Positions 1 to 12,700 of a DNA stretch of 64,000 nucleotides are shown piece by piece. The position numbers and the translations under genes were made by a program. The notes beneath the pieces were generated by a model. That model searched no databases. It saw only the letters and a list, made by a program, of their open reading frames with translations, and was not told the DNA's origin. Location of the stretch: assembly GCA_002118135.1 (NCBI GenBank), contig BDIU01000331.1, forward strand, positions 63,817 to 127,816. Direction: 5' to 3'. Within the stretch, counting starts at the first letter, position 1. Each line of letters begins with the position of its first letter. The stretch comes from Trebouxia sp. TZW2008. Its lineage: Eukaryota; Chlorophyta; Trebouxiophyceae; Trebouxiales; Trebouxiaceae.

Positions 1-706
1 GTCAAGAAAACCTCTGCCTATGACAGCTGTGACGCAAACAGGGACCCTGGGGTAGCAGCTTGAGCAGCAGAGCCATTTTGCTTGACAACGCACTTGATCT
101 TACAGCAGCAAACACACGTCTTTTTGTTTGTTCCAGCATAGACGATTCATGCTTCCCCCTCCCTGATTTACTTTGTTAAACTCTTGTGTTGTTTGCCACC
201 TTTTGGTGTTGCATATTCCGCTGCAGTAGTTTTGGTGCTCTGCTGTTTCACATATACAGATGGCCTGTCTCACATGAGACTGCACATCTGTATAGGCTGG
301 AGCGGTATGCCTACTGTGCAGGTTACAGGCTTTAATGCATCGCAAAGCATAGGTCTTCAGTGTTGGTTTGATCAACGCATGCTAAAGCAGCACGTCCAGC
401 TTCAGTTCTGTTTGCAGTGAGGTTGTTTGGGGCAAGCAATCTTGCCCTCAGCAATTGCTTGGCCAAATACTTTGCAAACACACTGCTCCAGACGTTCGCC
501 AATGGCCATGTACAGAACTTGTGAACTTTGCCCATTTGTCGTAATTGTTGCTGAGGCAGAAACGAAACAACAACAGTTCTGCCAGGATTACTACGCGACA
601 CATCAATCACTTATAACAGCTATTTGGGAGTCTACATCTAGCAAGCTGCATGTGCTGTACAGGGTATTCATCCTGCAGGATAGTTGTATTGGCTACTCTA
701 TCAACT
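1..706. other. Sequence downstream of RPA2, no gene supported
   Basis: This stretch follows the RPA2 stop codon on the minus strand. Several open frames of 70-100 codons exist on both strands, but none shows a recognisable motif or a consistent splice pattern. The minus strand carries TGTAA at about 321-325 (plus TTACA) and again near 97-103. TGTAA is the usual chlorophyte polyadenylation signal, so either could end the RPA2 transcript; this is inference. Confidence 0.4.
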
Positions 707-3700
707 TCACTGTTGCACAGAAAGTGTACACTTGATGTTCATTGCAGCAAGCTCTGTGCTGAGAAAGCGGAAAACATATGGCAAGGCAACCTTCTCCAGG
801 TATTTGCCAGTTTCACAGACACGGCACATGACCTGTGTGCTCCTATCTGCACCTGCAGTTAGCACAACAAAGAGTTTCAATGACCAACACTGCTGCAGAA
901 CATGCAGTACTTGCTCATCAGCTGCAAAACTGCATGGAAGATATGCAAGCAGTGTAGTGCTCATCAATTGCATTCTGCAGTTGCCACAGCCACAGCTCAG
1001 CAATCACTGGCCGCTAAGCACACCCACGCTACATGTAACGCCCTCTGGGTCCTAATCTCTTTGTATCGATTCAATGCTTGTCTCTGTTTTCTCAGTTTGT
1101 ATCTCTCTCTACTTTGCATTCATCCAGAAAAGGAAGGAGCTCACCTGAAGCGATTCTGGACCCGGCTATAGCTATTGTTGTGCGAATGTGCTGGTGGGTG
1201 GACAGCAAGGATCCGCAGGCAGAACACACTTCCATGACGGTGTAATCGCTGCAGGTGTGCAGGCGGTCATGCAGAAGGTAGGCTGCCCCGTGTGCCAGCA
1301 ATGAGTCACGCTCCATTTCTCCAAAACGAATGCCGCCCCCAAACTTGCGCCCCTTGATGGGTTGACGAGTCACTGGGTTGACTGGACCTGTAGATCTCAC
1401 CTGAACATTGATATAGTGTCATGGTCACTGCCAAATCACGCAAAATCTGTGTCTATGCAGCAACATGTGTTGTGTGACAAGGTCAAGCAGTCGCTGGGTT
1501 GCTAGAACATGTTAGATCTCTGATGAAGCCATAATGAAATAGCGTCAGAGATGCCCAACATTTTTGACAGACGATGTCAGTGCAGCAATATGTATAAGCT
1601 ACATCTTTAACGACCTGAAAGCAGATTTTCAATGTTTTTTCCAAGGTCAAAGAGCAAGCTCTCTGTTGGGACTTGCATTGCTGTCAATGCAGCAAGTCCT
1701 ATTAGCACAGCAAATCGAATTTGATGAATGACATCACCACGGTCATGACAGCAGCTGCCCGAGGCATATTGACAAAACTGACACTGGTGCATTCAGCTTT
1801 ATCACAATGCCAAAGGGAGCCAGCTGAAGACTGAGTGACAGTCACTACCAAACTGGCTTTGGCGTGTCCATGCATCACAATGCCATGCAACTTGGGCCAC
1901 ACAAACCTAGCTCCTGTGCTACATTGCATGACACATGACTGTTGTTATTAACGGCATTGATGCAGCATGTCTGTAACCTGGATCCCGCAGTAAGGGTACA
2001 ACGATTTTTGTGCATTGGCATTGCTGCAGCATGTCTGACAACTTATGATACTGAACATGCTGCTGCACGAGTACAAGAACTTCTGTGCAAGAAATTGCTG
2101 CAGCATGTCTGAAACCTTATGATACTGAGGACGCTGCTGTATGAGGACAACAACTTTTGTGCAATGGCATTGCTGCAGCGTGTCTGGACCCTTGTGATAC
2201 TGAAGATGCCGCTGTATGAGTACAATCACAACTTCTGTGCAATTTCTGAAACCTTATGATACTGAAGATGCTGCTGTATGAGGACAACAACTTGTGTGCA
2301 ATGGCATTGCTGCAGCATGTCTACAATCTTGTGATACTGAAGCTGCCACTGTAAGAGGATAACAACAACATGTCTGGAACCTTGTGATACTGAAGATGCC
2401 GCTATATGGGTGCAACAACTTCTGTGCGAAGGGCCGTGTGATTATTCTAGGGTAACCGCCATTTGATCTGCTGCCATGGGAAAGGGCAGGAAATTGGTAA
2501 GGCACCCTTTGTGTAACGTTGTCAACACATTGCTTGACGTTAATAACAAGAAAGGAAAGACAAGTCTGTGCCGCTAGGCATCACAACGGGATCCTCTGTG
2601 AAGGGACGCAGCCCAGGTACAACTTTGTCTCAATGAGCAAAATCAGGATGTGTTTTCGCAAGCTGGCATGCTTTGACATGCTTGAGGCAAATTTGCCTAA
2701 GGCTGCCTCAAGCAGGTCAGGAACGCCATCTTGATCAAAAGCTGACTAATGTTGCTGACATGGACCGCAACAGTCAGAGTTTGTTAAGAGTCAGCTTTGC
2801 ATCTCTTGGAATGCTGCTGTATAATGGCCTGCTGGCGAAAGAAGTTATGATCTTCAATACCTTTGCTGGACTGCAAATTGTCAACAAGATGTGAGGGCGT
2901 GCCTGAAATTTGTCGGAAACCATGTGCCGCAGACGCTGGTAGTACACTGGTCCAATGAAAATGTCTGTCCTGAAGGCTTCGCCAGTGTACCCACTGATCA
3001 TAGTTTCACCTGCAGCAACATTTCAGTAAGGCTAGGCCGCCTTGCTAGCTATCGATACAACTGAGAGTTGCAGCTAAACCACAAGAAAGAGGAAAGCAGC
3101 AGCTGAAGACGCCTTTGCAGCAGTGAACGAAATACGCAGGTGGAGCCTTGTCACAATTCTACTCTGAACCAGCAGAGATGTTTACGCAGCACACAGCACA
3201 GCACAGCACAGCGCAGCGCATAGCACAGCATCAATCAGCTCACCTCCATGCTTGGCAAAGCCAGCCTTCTCAAGCCTTTGGCCAAATTCTTCAACTGGGT
3301 TGACAAACTCCTCAGGCTTTTCGCATTTCTGGAAGGGAGTGGCGTCCACAAAATGGCCATGCAGAGCTCCAACCTTGCTAGTGAGCGATTCTACCAGCAT
3401 ACCAATGGTCATTCTAGATGGGAATGCATGTGGGTTGATGATCAAGTCTGGCCTGCAACAGAGTTGAACCACCTTCAGTTCCATTATCAATTGTGACGAT
3501 CACAATTGCTAATGTGACGATCACATCAGATAGGAAAGCATGCAGGTCGATGGCCAAGTCTGGCCTGCAGAAGAGTTGAAAGCTTAAGTGGATGTCAAAG
3601 TCTAATACTACAGATACATTCACAGTAGACCCTCTTTGTAAAGACTGCTTTGGTGAACATAAAAGTTATTATTACATCAAATCGTCCGTACTCAGAAGGA

Positions 3701-6700
3701 TAACTGCAGTCAGGATGCAGTGATTGGTTACTAACGGGATTGTCCTGACATGAAGATTGTCCATACATCAAATGTCCCTGCAAAAAAAAGTTACTGTACA
3801 GCATGAGTCAGGCCACTGGCCAATGCTTTGACTGCTTGAACAGCTAAGTGAAATAGCCGATTGAGCTCCTTATGGAGATGTAGACAGGCGTTTTCACACA
3901 TGCTGTGCAACTGCAGGTGCAAAACTTGAGGATGTACGTCTGCAGACTTTGGCATTTGCAGCCTGTATGACTGCAGCCACACCACAACCCCAACAGCTTG
4001 TGACATGACTACTCACACACAGCCTGGAAATGCTACAGCTGTCAGAGGACACCGCTTCAATGACTCCACACCAAGCAAAAAAAGATGCGCAAAATAGATA
4101 CTCAAGGGTTGTCAAGTTCTCTGTGCAGAACAAATTGGGGCTCAGGCACCTCACAACCCCAACAGCTTGTGATGTGGCTGTAGTCACGCAGCCTGAAAAT
4201 GCTACTGTTGTCAGAGGACATCACTTCAGAGACTGCAACCCAAACAGGATAGACATGTCAATTTTGACAGCTTCTCTGTTCAGAGCAGACGGAAGCACAG
4301 CCACATCACAACCCTGCGAGCTTGTGATGTGGCTTCAAATGCACAGCGAGAAAATGCCACTGCTGTCAGAGGGCATCTGTAGACACTCCATACTGAGCAG
4401 AATAGACATGCAAGGGCAATTCTCCACGCAGAACCAATGGAGGCCCAGGCACATCCCAACCCCACCAGCTTGTGAGGTGGCTGCAGTAACAAAGCCTGAA
4501 AATGCCACTGCCGTCAGAGGGCACCGCTTCAATGACTATACACCAAGCAAGATAGACATGCAAGGAGTGATGCCTCCTCTGCTTGGAACAGATGGAAGCA
4601 CATGCACGTCACGCCCTGCCAGCTTGTGAGGTGGCTGCAGTAACAAAGGCCAAAAATGATACTGCTTTCAGAGGACATCGCTCAAGGGACTCCATACCAA
4701 GCAGAACAAGCATGCGAGCATCATGAACCTACAAGGCTAAAGAACAAGTCAAAGCCCAGCTTCTTTGTGTCTGCCTGTTCAGCTCTAGCTGTGTCTGCTA
4801 TAAGCAGGGCCAACACCTGGGTCTGTCACAGCAGAGACACCCAGTCTCAAACTTTGCATCCAAAGTAATCAGGATCGTTTTTACATCAGGTGCCATAAAG
4901 GCAGCCTCTGAAGCTTTTGAAAAACGGCCCAGGGTTGCTGTCACTCAGCAGCAGCAAGTAGAAATTTGACTTATGTAGGCCAGCCTCTGCACAGATGGTG
5001 AAGATGGATTGGCGTGGTGAGCATGTACCTCATGCCAGTGCTTTCACATTAGGGCATAGCGTGGTCCCTCCACAAAACACTCAACACGCCCTTCTGCCCA
5101 TGCCAGCTGCTGAACTTGTCACCAATGATCAGAACCAATAGCTCTCAATACAGGATGTGATACAAACAAGCTTGTTGAGCCAGTGCCTCATGCCAGTGCT
5201 CTCATAATAAAGCATGTCAGGGGTTGTTCAGACTGGCACCTCAACACATCACTGGAGCTGGTGATTCCTTACACAGGCTGTGATACAGGGGTGTGTGCTG
5301 AGCTAGTACCTCATGCCAGTGCTCTCACAGAAGGGCATGTCATGGTCCTTCCACAGCACACTCAGCACGCCCTTCTGCCCATGCCTGCTGCTGAACTTGT
5401 CCCCAATGACTGGATTCCTATTCAGGCGGGTCTTGATGTTGACCTTCTTCAGCGGGTCTTGGGCAGTGCCGATGATGGTGACCTGATCCACGATGGCAGT
5501 CTCACTGGTCTTGTGCTTGGCTGGCTTTGCAGAGTCTGCAAGGTAGCATACAATTTTGCTTAGCAGTGACAGTCTCTGATTTTGTGCTTGCTGCCCTGCG
5601 CACAGTCTGCAAGGCAATACAACAACTTCAATGCTCTTGACATGGTGATGTGTGCTGTGCAATACCAGTCTCACACAACAGCACCCATTTGGGTCTACCC
5701 CCACCCAGCACCATGAACTGCAGCGATGTGACTCTTCTAGAAGCCTTATCATAAGTCAAGCTATACCTCCTTGTTTGGTGGCGTAGTAAGCTTGGCCAGG
5801 CCACACAACAGCACCCACATGGGGTAGCCCATCTACCCCCAGCCGGTCAGCGTCCTTGTGCTCTGCCTCTGGTTTCACCTTCAGGGCATCTACACTGGGG
5901 TAGCCCTCCTGCGTGGTAATGTTCTGAGGATACTTTTGCCCGAAAACGCCCTCTGGAAATTCCCTGGGCTTGCCGACGTCCTTTGAATGGACCTTTTCCG
6001 TGCCAAATGTGATCTCCTTGCCAGCAGCTGCAGCAACAAGGTGTGAACCCTCAAACAAAGAGAAGATATTGCAATCTGATAGACGATGCCAATCTTTCTT
6101 GGGTGCTTGAGAATCACCTTGCGTGTGGTGAGTGCATGACTCAAAGCTTGCATCACGTGCACCATCAAGCTCTGAAAATTTGATGCAGCAGGCCTGATCA
6201 TGGCAGGCAGGCTAAGTAGGCAGGCACGTTATGAACTGTAGCATTACAAACTCCCATGACACGTTTTGCAAAACAAGGGCTATTGATGCTGACACTTGCC
6301 AAGCAGTGTCAGCAGACTGTGAGTCATTCTACTAGCAGTGCAATGATGCAAGGTTCAGAAGATTATGCTCAATACTGCAGCTCTGGGACTTGCAAACATT
6401 TTTGAAAAGAGACCACAAGGCACTTGGGTTGACATGTAAGTACACAGAATTGCTGAAGACTTGCATACATTGCTCAATAGCTATGCCAGGGTGCTTGGGG
6501 TGACATGAAAGTCAAGAAAGTGAGAATCTCACTTGGTCCTTTGGTGAGATCAACATGCTCGGTCTTGATCATGGTGGCATGACCCAGCCCGCGTTCTACA
6601 GCTGACTTGTTCAAGATCATGGCATCCTCCATGTCATACCCTGCAACCAGCAGCTTGCTATCATCTTTCAGTGTAGCTGTGATCTATTCAAGATCATGGC

Positions 6701-9700
6701 ATTTTTGACGTGTCATCCTGCATGCAGGAGCTGGGTTTGATCTTCTGAAGAACATGATACACAACAGCATGCAAGCAGAACCACAGCTGACTTGGTCAAA
6801 AGCATGGCATCTTCCATGTCATGCCTTGCAAAACACAACTTGCTTATTTCTTTTTTTAGGATAATCTCGCAAAGATCTACACCAGCAGAAGCCTGAATTT
6901 CGCGCCCTGCAACAACCAGTGTCTGAAGTGTACAACATGAGCCAGTGAGGTAGGTGAGAAACGTCACCGCATATGCTGACCAAAATACCAGTTGACATAA
7001 GGTTCCTACCCAATAGCATCAGAAATCAGTCTGTCAGACAGGCTCTTGATCAGGCCTGCTGACACAGCACCCCAATCTGACAGGTCAGCAAACACTACTC
7101 CTGATTCATAGTGCATGGCTTTCAGATTGCGCAACGATGGACTGGTCAAAACCACCAATACCATTGGAGAATGCTGTTTTCACCAGCCCAGAATTGTGCA
7201 ACCTGTGGATCAAATGCACAAGGAACCTTGATCAGTGTTGACTGACATTCACACAAATGGCACTGTGTAAACTATGCCAGTGCATGCAAAGCAATGCACA
7301 CCATGGAGGCACTGGCTTATGTAGCAACCAGGTGGTGCATAGCACTCTGAGCTGACCTGTGTATGCCAGGACCGCGACCATCATGTTCATCCCACTAGGG
7401 AACTCATCCATTTTGTAGGTGTTGTAGCGCCTTGTGCGGGCAATGGGGGTCTGAGGAGTCTGGATCCTGTACAGCTTGCCGTCTGTGCGATGCTGCAGGG
7501 CCTGCAATGGCGCATGGATCAACAATTGCGCCGCTGATTGCACGAATCAAGAACGGCACTGGATCAGCAGCACTGATACTATTTGTTATGCCTAAGCAGC
7601 TGTTGACAATGCAAGGCTTGGATTGCTGATACGGTGGCACAGACCAGGCATGCATTCCGGCAAACGGATGTGTTGCCAGTCTGACTTGATCTTGTACATA
7701 TACGCAAAGCATATTGTATAATCAGTAGTAACCCCTGGGTGATGCATAGCAAGTGTCAGCATATGACTTTTACAAGGCATATATACAAATAAAGGTTTGG
7801 CTCATAGCATGATCCGGAACCAGGTGCAAATAAGTCCAAGCTCAGCCAGGAGCAAACAGCCTGGGAATAGAATGATCCGGAACCAGGTGCAAATAAGTCC
7901 AAGCTCAGCCAGGAGCAAACAGCCTGGGAATAGATGATGGAACACTTGTGCCAAAGCATGGCAAAGCAAGAGTGTAACGTAATGATGGTGGATCTGTGAT
8001 GCAGCATGGCAAAGCAGCAAGATGCACATGATCAGTGACAAGCCTAATGCACCATTTCCTGATGGCAGAACGTGCAATGCAATGAGCAGCGATACACCTG
8101 ATGCATTATTCCCAAATGGCAAGACATGGCATGATTGGACGATAATGCAATGCATGCATGAGCCAGACCTGAGCAGGCGTGCCCATGGTTTGCTTGCCCA
8201 TCTGACACTGGTACATGTTTCTGGGACTCTGGTTGTAGTCTGAGTAGGGTGTGAGCGAGGCGACCACACTCAGCATGGCAGACGAGTGAAACTCAGAGTG
8301 AGTGAAGTCCAGATTCTTTGAGCCACCTGTGCCGCCATCAGGACACCTGTACAGGAACGTTGTAGCTAAGGACATTAAATGGACAGTCTTGTTGCAGGCA
8401 CAGTGCAAGTTGGCACTGACCACTCAACTTGTCACTGCCTTGGTGCTTCTTTGTGGGCCAGTTTGATACTCAGTTGTTCGCACTTCTGACATGAAGACAA
8501 CAACTGTAGAAACCGTGTCATGGAGGACTGAAGTCTGCAAGGTATGGTAAGATGTGACAGCTGTTTGCACCAGACATTCAAGATCGCAAGGCTGCAGGCA
8601 TATACTTGCAGGCAGGCATCAGGCAGCTTATTTTACAGCTTTAGGGAGCCAATGAGCACTGAGGCCTGACCATTGTTGTGCTTGACTTGACGTATTATGC
8701 ATGCTGCTGACACTACAAGCAACAGCAGGCTCACAAAACACTCAGCCTCACCAGATGCTCATGTTGTACTGCTCAAGGGAGCCAATGAGCTCTGGAGCCT
8801 TGCTGCTGTTCTGCTTGACTGGCCGCATCATGCGTGCTGCTGAGGTGAAGAGGAAGAGGCCCGCCTGAGGACCGCCCATCTCAAAGGGGATGTAAGCTAC
8901 CTCCAGGTGCGATGGCACCAGGCCCTCATTCTCCTGTTGGAAAAGTTTGGCACTCAGTGATACATAGAGAAAGGCGACTGGGTCGTGAAGGCAGTGTAAC
9001 AGGGAAGGGATGGGGGGGGGGGGCTGGAAGGGCAAGTTCTTCCAGATAGAATATGTGACATGCCAATGCATGAAGACACACTGAGACTTGTTGGTGTGCA
9101 TGTACTGCTTGCAGCCAAGAAGGCTGTATTGCAACGCCTTGCATGGCACATATCTGGGATAGCTACTGAGCATGGTCATGTACGAAGACACAGGTGGAGA
9201 CCACCACTGGTTTGACAGTATGAGTGTGTAGTTCACAGGCTGTTGGTTACTGTGAAACACCACTGCACACAGGGCCACTCAATATATGACACAGTATGTG
9301 TGTGCAGTATGAGAGGCTGTTGGTTGCTGTAAAGGACCCACTGCACATTGGCCGCAGCCTAGCAGTCAGCCAGACCAGCATCCAGATTTCACTCTATGCA
9401 GCGTAAGTCACATTGGAGGCCACTCTACAGGCCAGCATGCCGGCTTAAGTACTGCAAGACCTCCAACACCCCAACACTACCCCAATGCTACCCCAATGCT
9501 ACCTCAAGGCTGCAAGAGCGCCATACTAACACTAACCCCCCTGCTACCCCAAGCCAACCCTCACGCTACCCTGAGACTATCCCCAAGCTACCCCAAGGCT
9601 ACGCCTATGCTACCCTGGTGCTGCCACAAGACTACCCCGATGCTACCCGAAGGCTACCATAAGACTACCCCAAGAACACACCAATGCTACCCCAGGACTA

Positions 9701-12700
9701 AAGCAAGTCTAAGTCAACGCTAATCCCCTGCTACACCAAGACTAAACCCATGTTGCCCTAAAACTACCCCAAGATGAAAGCTGTGACAATGCGTGAGATT
9801 CAGGTGAGCTGATTGAGTACTGGGTGAGCTGATTGAGTACTGCTGGCCTTGCAGCGCATCCCGCCCGAAGAACCCGTATGCCTACTGTTCATATTGGTCC
9901 TTGAGTAGGATGCTCTTCAAGCCCAGCAGTACCCAAACAGCCAACTTGAACAGGGACGCATGTATTGATACAGCAGTCCCACAGCTGAGCACAAGCTGTT
10001 GCAGAGTCTACTGGTTGCTGACATGACTATAGGGTTTGAATTACAAACTTGTGCATCTGCGCAGCATGCACAGCAGGCTGAACATGCAGCACACATACAA
10101 GCCACAGCTTTAAGCAAGGACGTGAACACACAAGCTGACTTCAGGCAAAGCAGTGAACAAGCTTTGAGTGTGAGCGGGAACACAAAATTTGATATCAGGC
10201 AGAACTAAACACAGGCTTCAGACAAAAGTCTCAACACTCAGAGATGCCATCAAGCATGACACTCAGTGGAGCAGGGGCTCAACAGTCACAGACTTACAGC
10301 AAGCTGTATAGTTTTGACACCAACAGGTGTCATCTCTTCAGCACCGAGCTTGGCTGCCTTGATGTCTCACCAAGGGACGTGTTAAACACATGCACAGGCT
10401 TTGAGCAACAATGAAAACATGCAAGTCAACATCAGGCATCAGGCAAGAGGCACTTACAGCAAGCTGGATCGTTTTGACGCCAACAGGTGTCATCTCCTCA
10501 GCACCAAGCTTGGCTGCCTTGATATCTCTCAGACGGGACACTATGGCTGGAGCATTGAAGGTGCGTATATACCCAATGACTTTGCCATCCAGCATGACAG
10601 CAGTGAAGGTTGGCTGCTGCAGAACGCTAGGCACTGCATTGGCAGGCACCATGCCAAGGTCAGCCAGTACCTGTACAAACAGCCAACAGTCGCACATCCT
10701 GTTGCAAGAGACAGCAGAAGAAGAGCTGCAGTTTCTGCTGAAGCAAGGCTGCTGACAAGTCTTGCTTTCTTACTTTGAAATGTCCTGGCAAGCCTGAAAA
10801 CCTGTTGCTGTCTGAGGCGTGACACTGTGCCAATCAGGACCATGCGTGCAGAGGGACTTGCAACAAACATAGTCAACTAAGGCTGCATTGGCACATGCAC
10901 CTGCAAAAGCACAGCACAGGTACAGCTACAGGACACGTTGAGCCACGCTTGCTGTGTAACCTTTGATAATCAAACCGAGCAGCCTACTGTGTCTGGCCAA
11001 GGACAAACTCCAGCAGCCTCCTGTCACTGGCCGCTCTGTGATATTGCAGCACATGGCTGAGAAAACCACAAGGTGATTGCGCAGGAGTGTGCACGGAGCA
11101 AAGACCCAACCATATGCAGTGTCCTTACCAATTGGAAGGCCATGTCTGTGTCTATGTCTTTGTAGCTGCCTGCTTGGTGACAAGACGGCACCCGGCCAAC
11201 TTGTGATTGTGCAAACTGCACTTAGTGTTGGAATGGCCATGGTGTGTGTCTTGCAAGCTGCCTACTTTATCACAATGCAGCACATGGCTGAGCAGTGCTT
11301 CAGCAGGCTACACTCACCGTCTGAATTGCCATGTCTGTATCCTCCAAGCTGTCTGCCCGCTTTGTGATGATGCGACACATGGCTGAGAAGTGGTTGAGCA
11401 GGCCACAGGGGGACCCATCAGGGGTGTGCACGGGACACAGGAACCCCCAAGCCTCAGGCATCAGCTTGCGAACCGTAGTGGTGCGAAGCTCAGCAAAGTA
11501 AGCGCCTCTGTGCACAGACCGGAAATGGGACAGGTACCTGCAAGCAGCAGCCATGCTTAGGATGCGTACAAAGCGAAGTAGCATATCCTACCTAAGACAC
11601 CCATCCCACCCGCTCTCTTTGCTGTCTGTTATTGAGATGGTAAATAGGCATGGCTGTCCACACATTACAATGGACGGTCAATGAACCTTGGCTTTTTGCA
11701 TTCCGGTTTGCACAGAGACAGAAGCAGTGGACAGCACCTAAACAGGAGTGATGGAGTGCCAGGTGTGTTCAGCCACACACGTGGATAGTTGATTGCAGAC
11801 GCAATGCTTTGAATGGACACAGAAGCGCAGAGGACATAACCCTAAACAGGGGTAATTCGATGCTAGGTGTGTCCAGCCTCACACATGGGAAGTTGATTGC
11901 AGAGGCAATGCTTTTAGTGGACAGAGAAGCAAAAAAGCTTGGACCACCTAGGGCGTACTGCATGCCAGTTCAGCATTGCGTCCAATACTTAGCAAACACA
12001 TACAGCAGCTGAAAGGACATCACCTAACTAGGGGTAATTGGATGCCAGGTGCATCCAGCCACACACATGGGAAGTGCTTGCAGAGGCAATGCTTTCATTG
12101 GACACAGAAGCAAAAAGCTTGGACCACCTGGGGCGTCATGCAGGCCACTTCAGCATTGTGTCCACTACTTGGCATACACATACAGCAGCTGAAAAGACGT
12201 CACCTAGACAGGGGTGATTGGGTGCCAGGTGCGTCCAGCCAATTACATGCAAAGTCAATTGCAGAGAATGCTTTGGGCACTGAAGCAGAGGAGATATCAG
12301 CTAAACAAGGGTAATTGGACGTCAGGTGTGTCCAGCCACACAAATGGAAAGTTGATTGCAGAAGCAATTCTTTGGATGGTTACAGTAGCAGAGAGGACAT
12401 CACCTAAAGATGGCTTGCTGAATGCCGAGTGTGGTGAGACACCCACATGAAAGAAGCGAAAGATAAGAGATGAAAACCACGCTAGAACTGCTGATATCCA
12501 GATGCCAGAGAGTTTCAGGGTTGTTCCCATCTATAGCTTTGACTTCCTCATGTGTATGGCTGAACACACGTCGCATTCAAGAAGCCCATCTAACAACATG
12601 TTCAGAGAGGTTGAGAGTTGTTTCTTTGCTGCTGGACAGCTTCATGACTGGGTCCAAAATTACTCAATATGATGTTTATGCAGCTTCGACAACAAATTGC

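Noticed and set aside
4030..4629. 199-codon plus-strand frame
   Set aside because: It spans the roughly 155-bp tandem array in an RPA2 intron; the repeated peptide reflects the DNA repeat only.
9460..9780. Interstitial telomere sequence
   Set aside because: CTACCCCAATG-type units are irregular and do not match TTTAGGG, TTAGGG or TTTTAGGG repeats.
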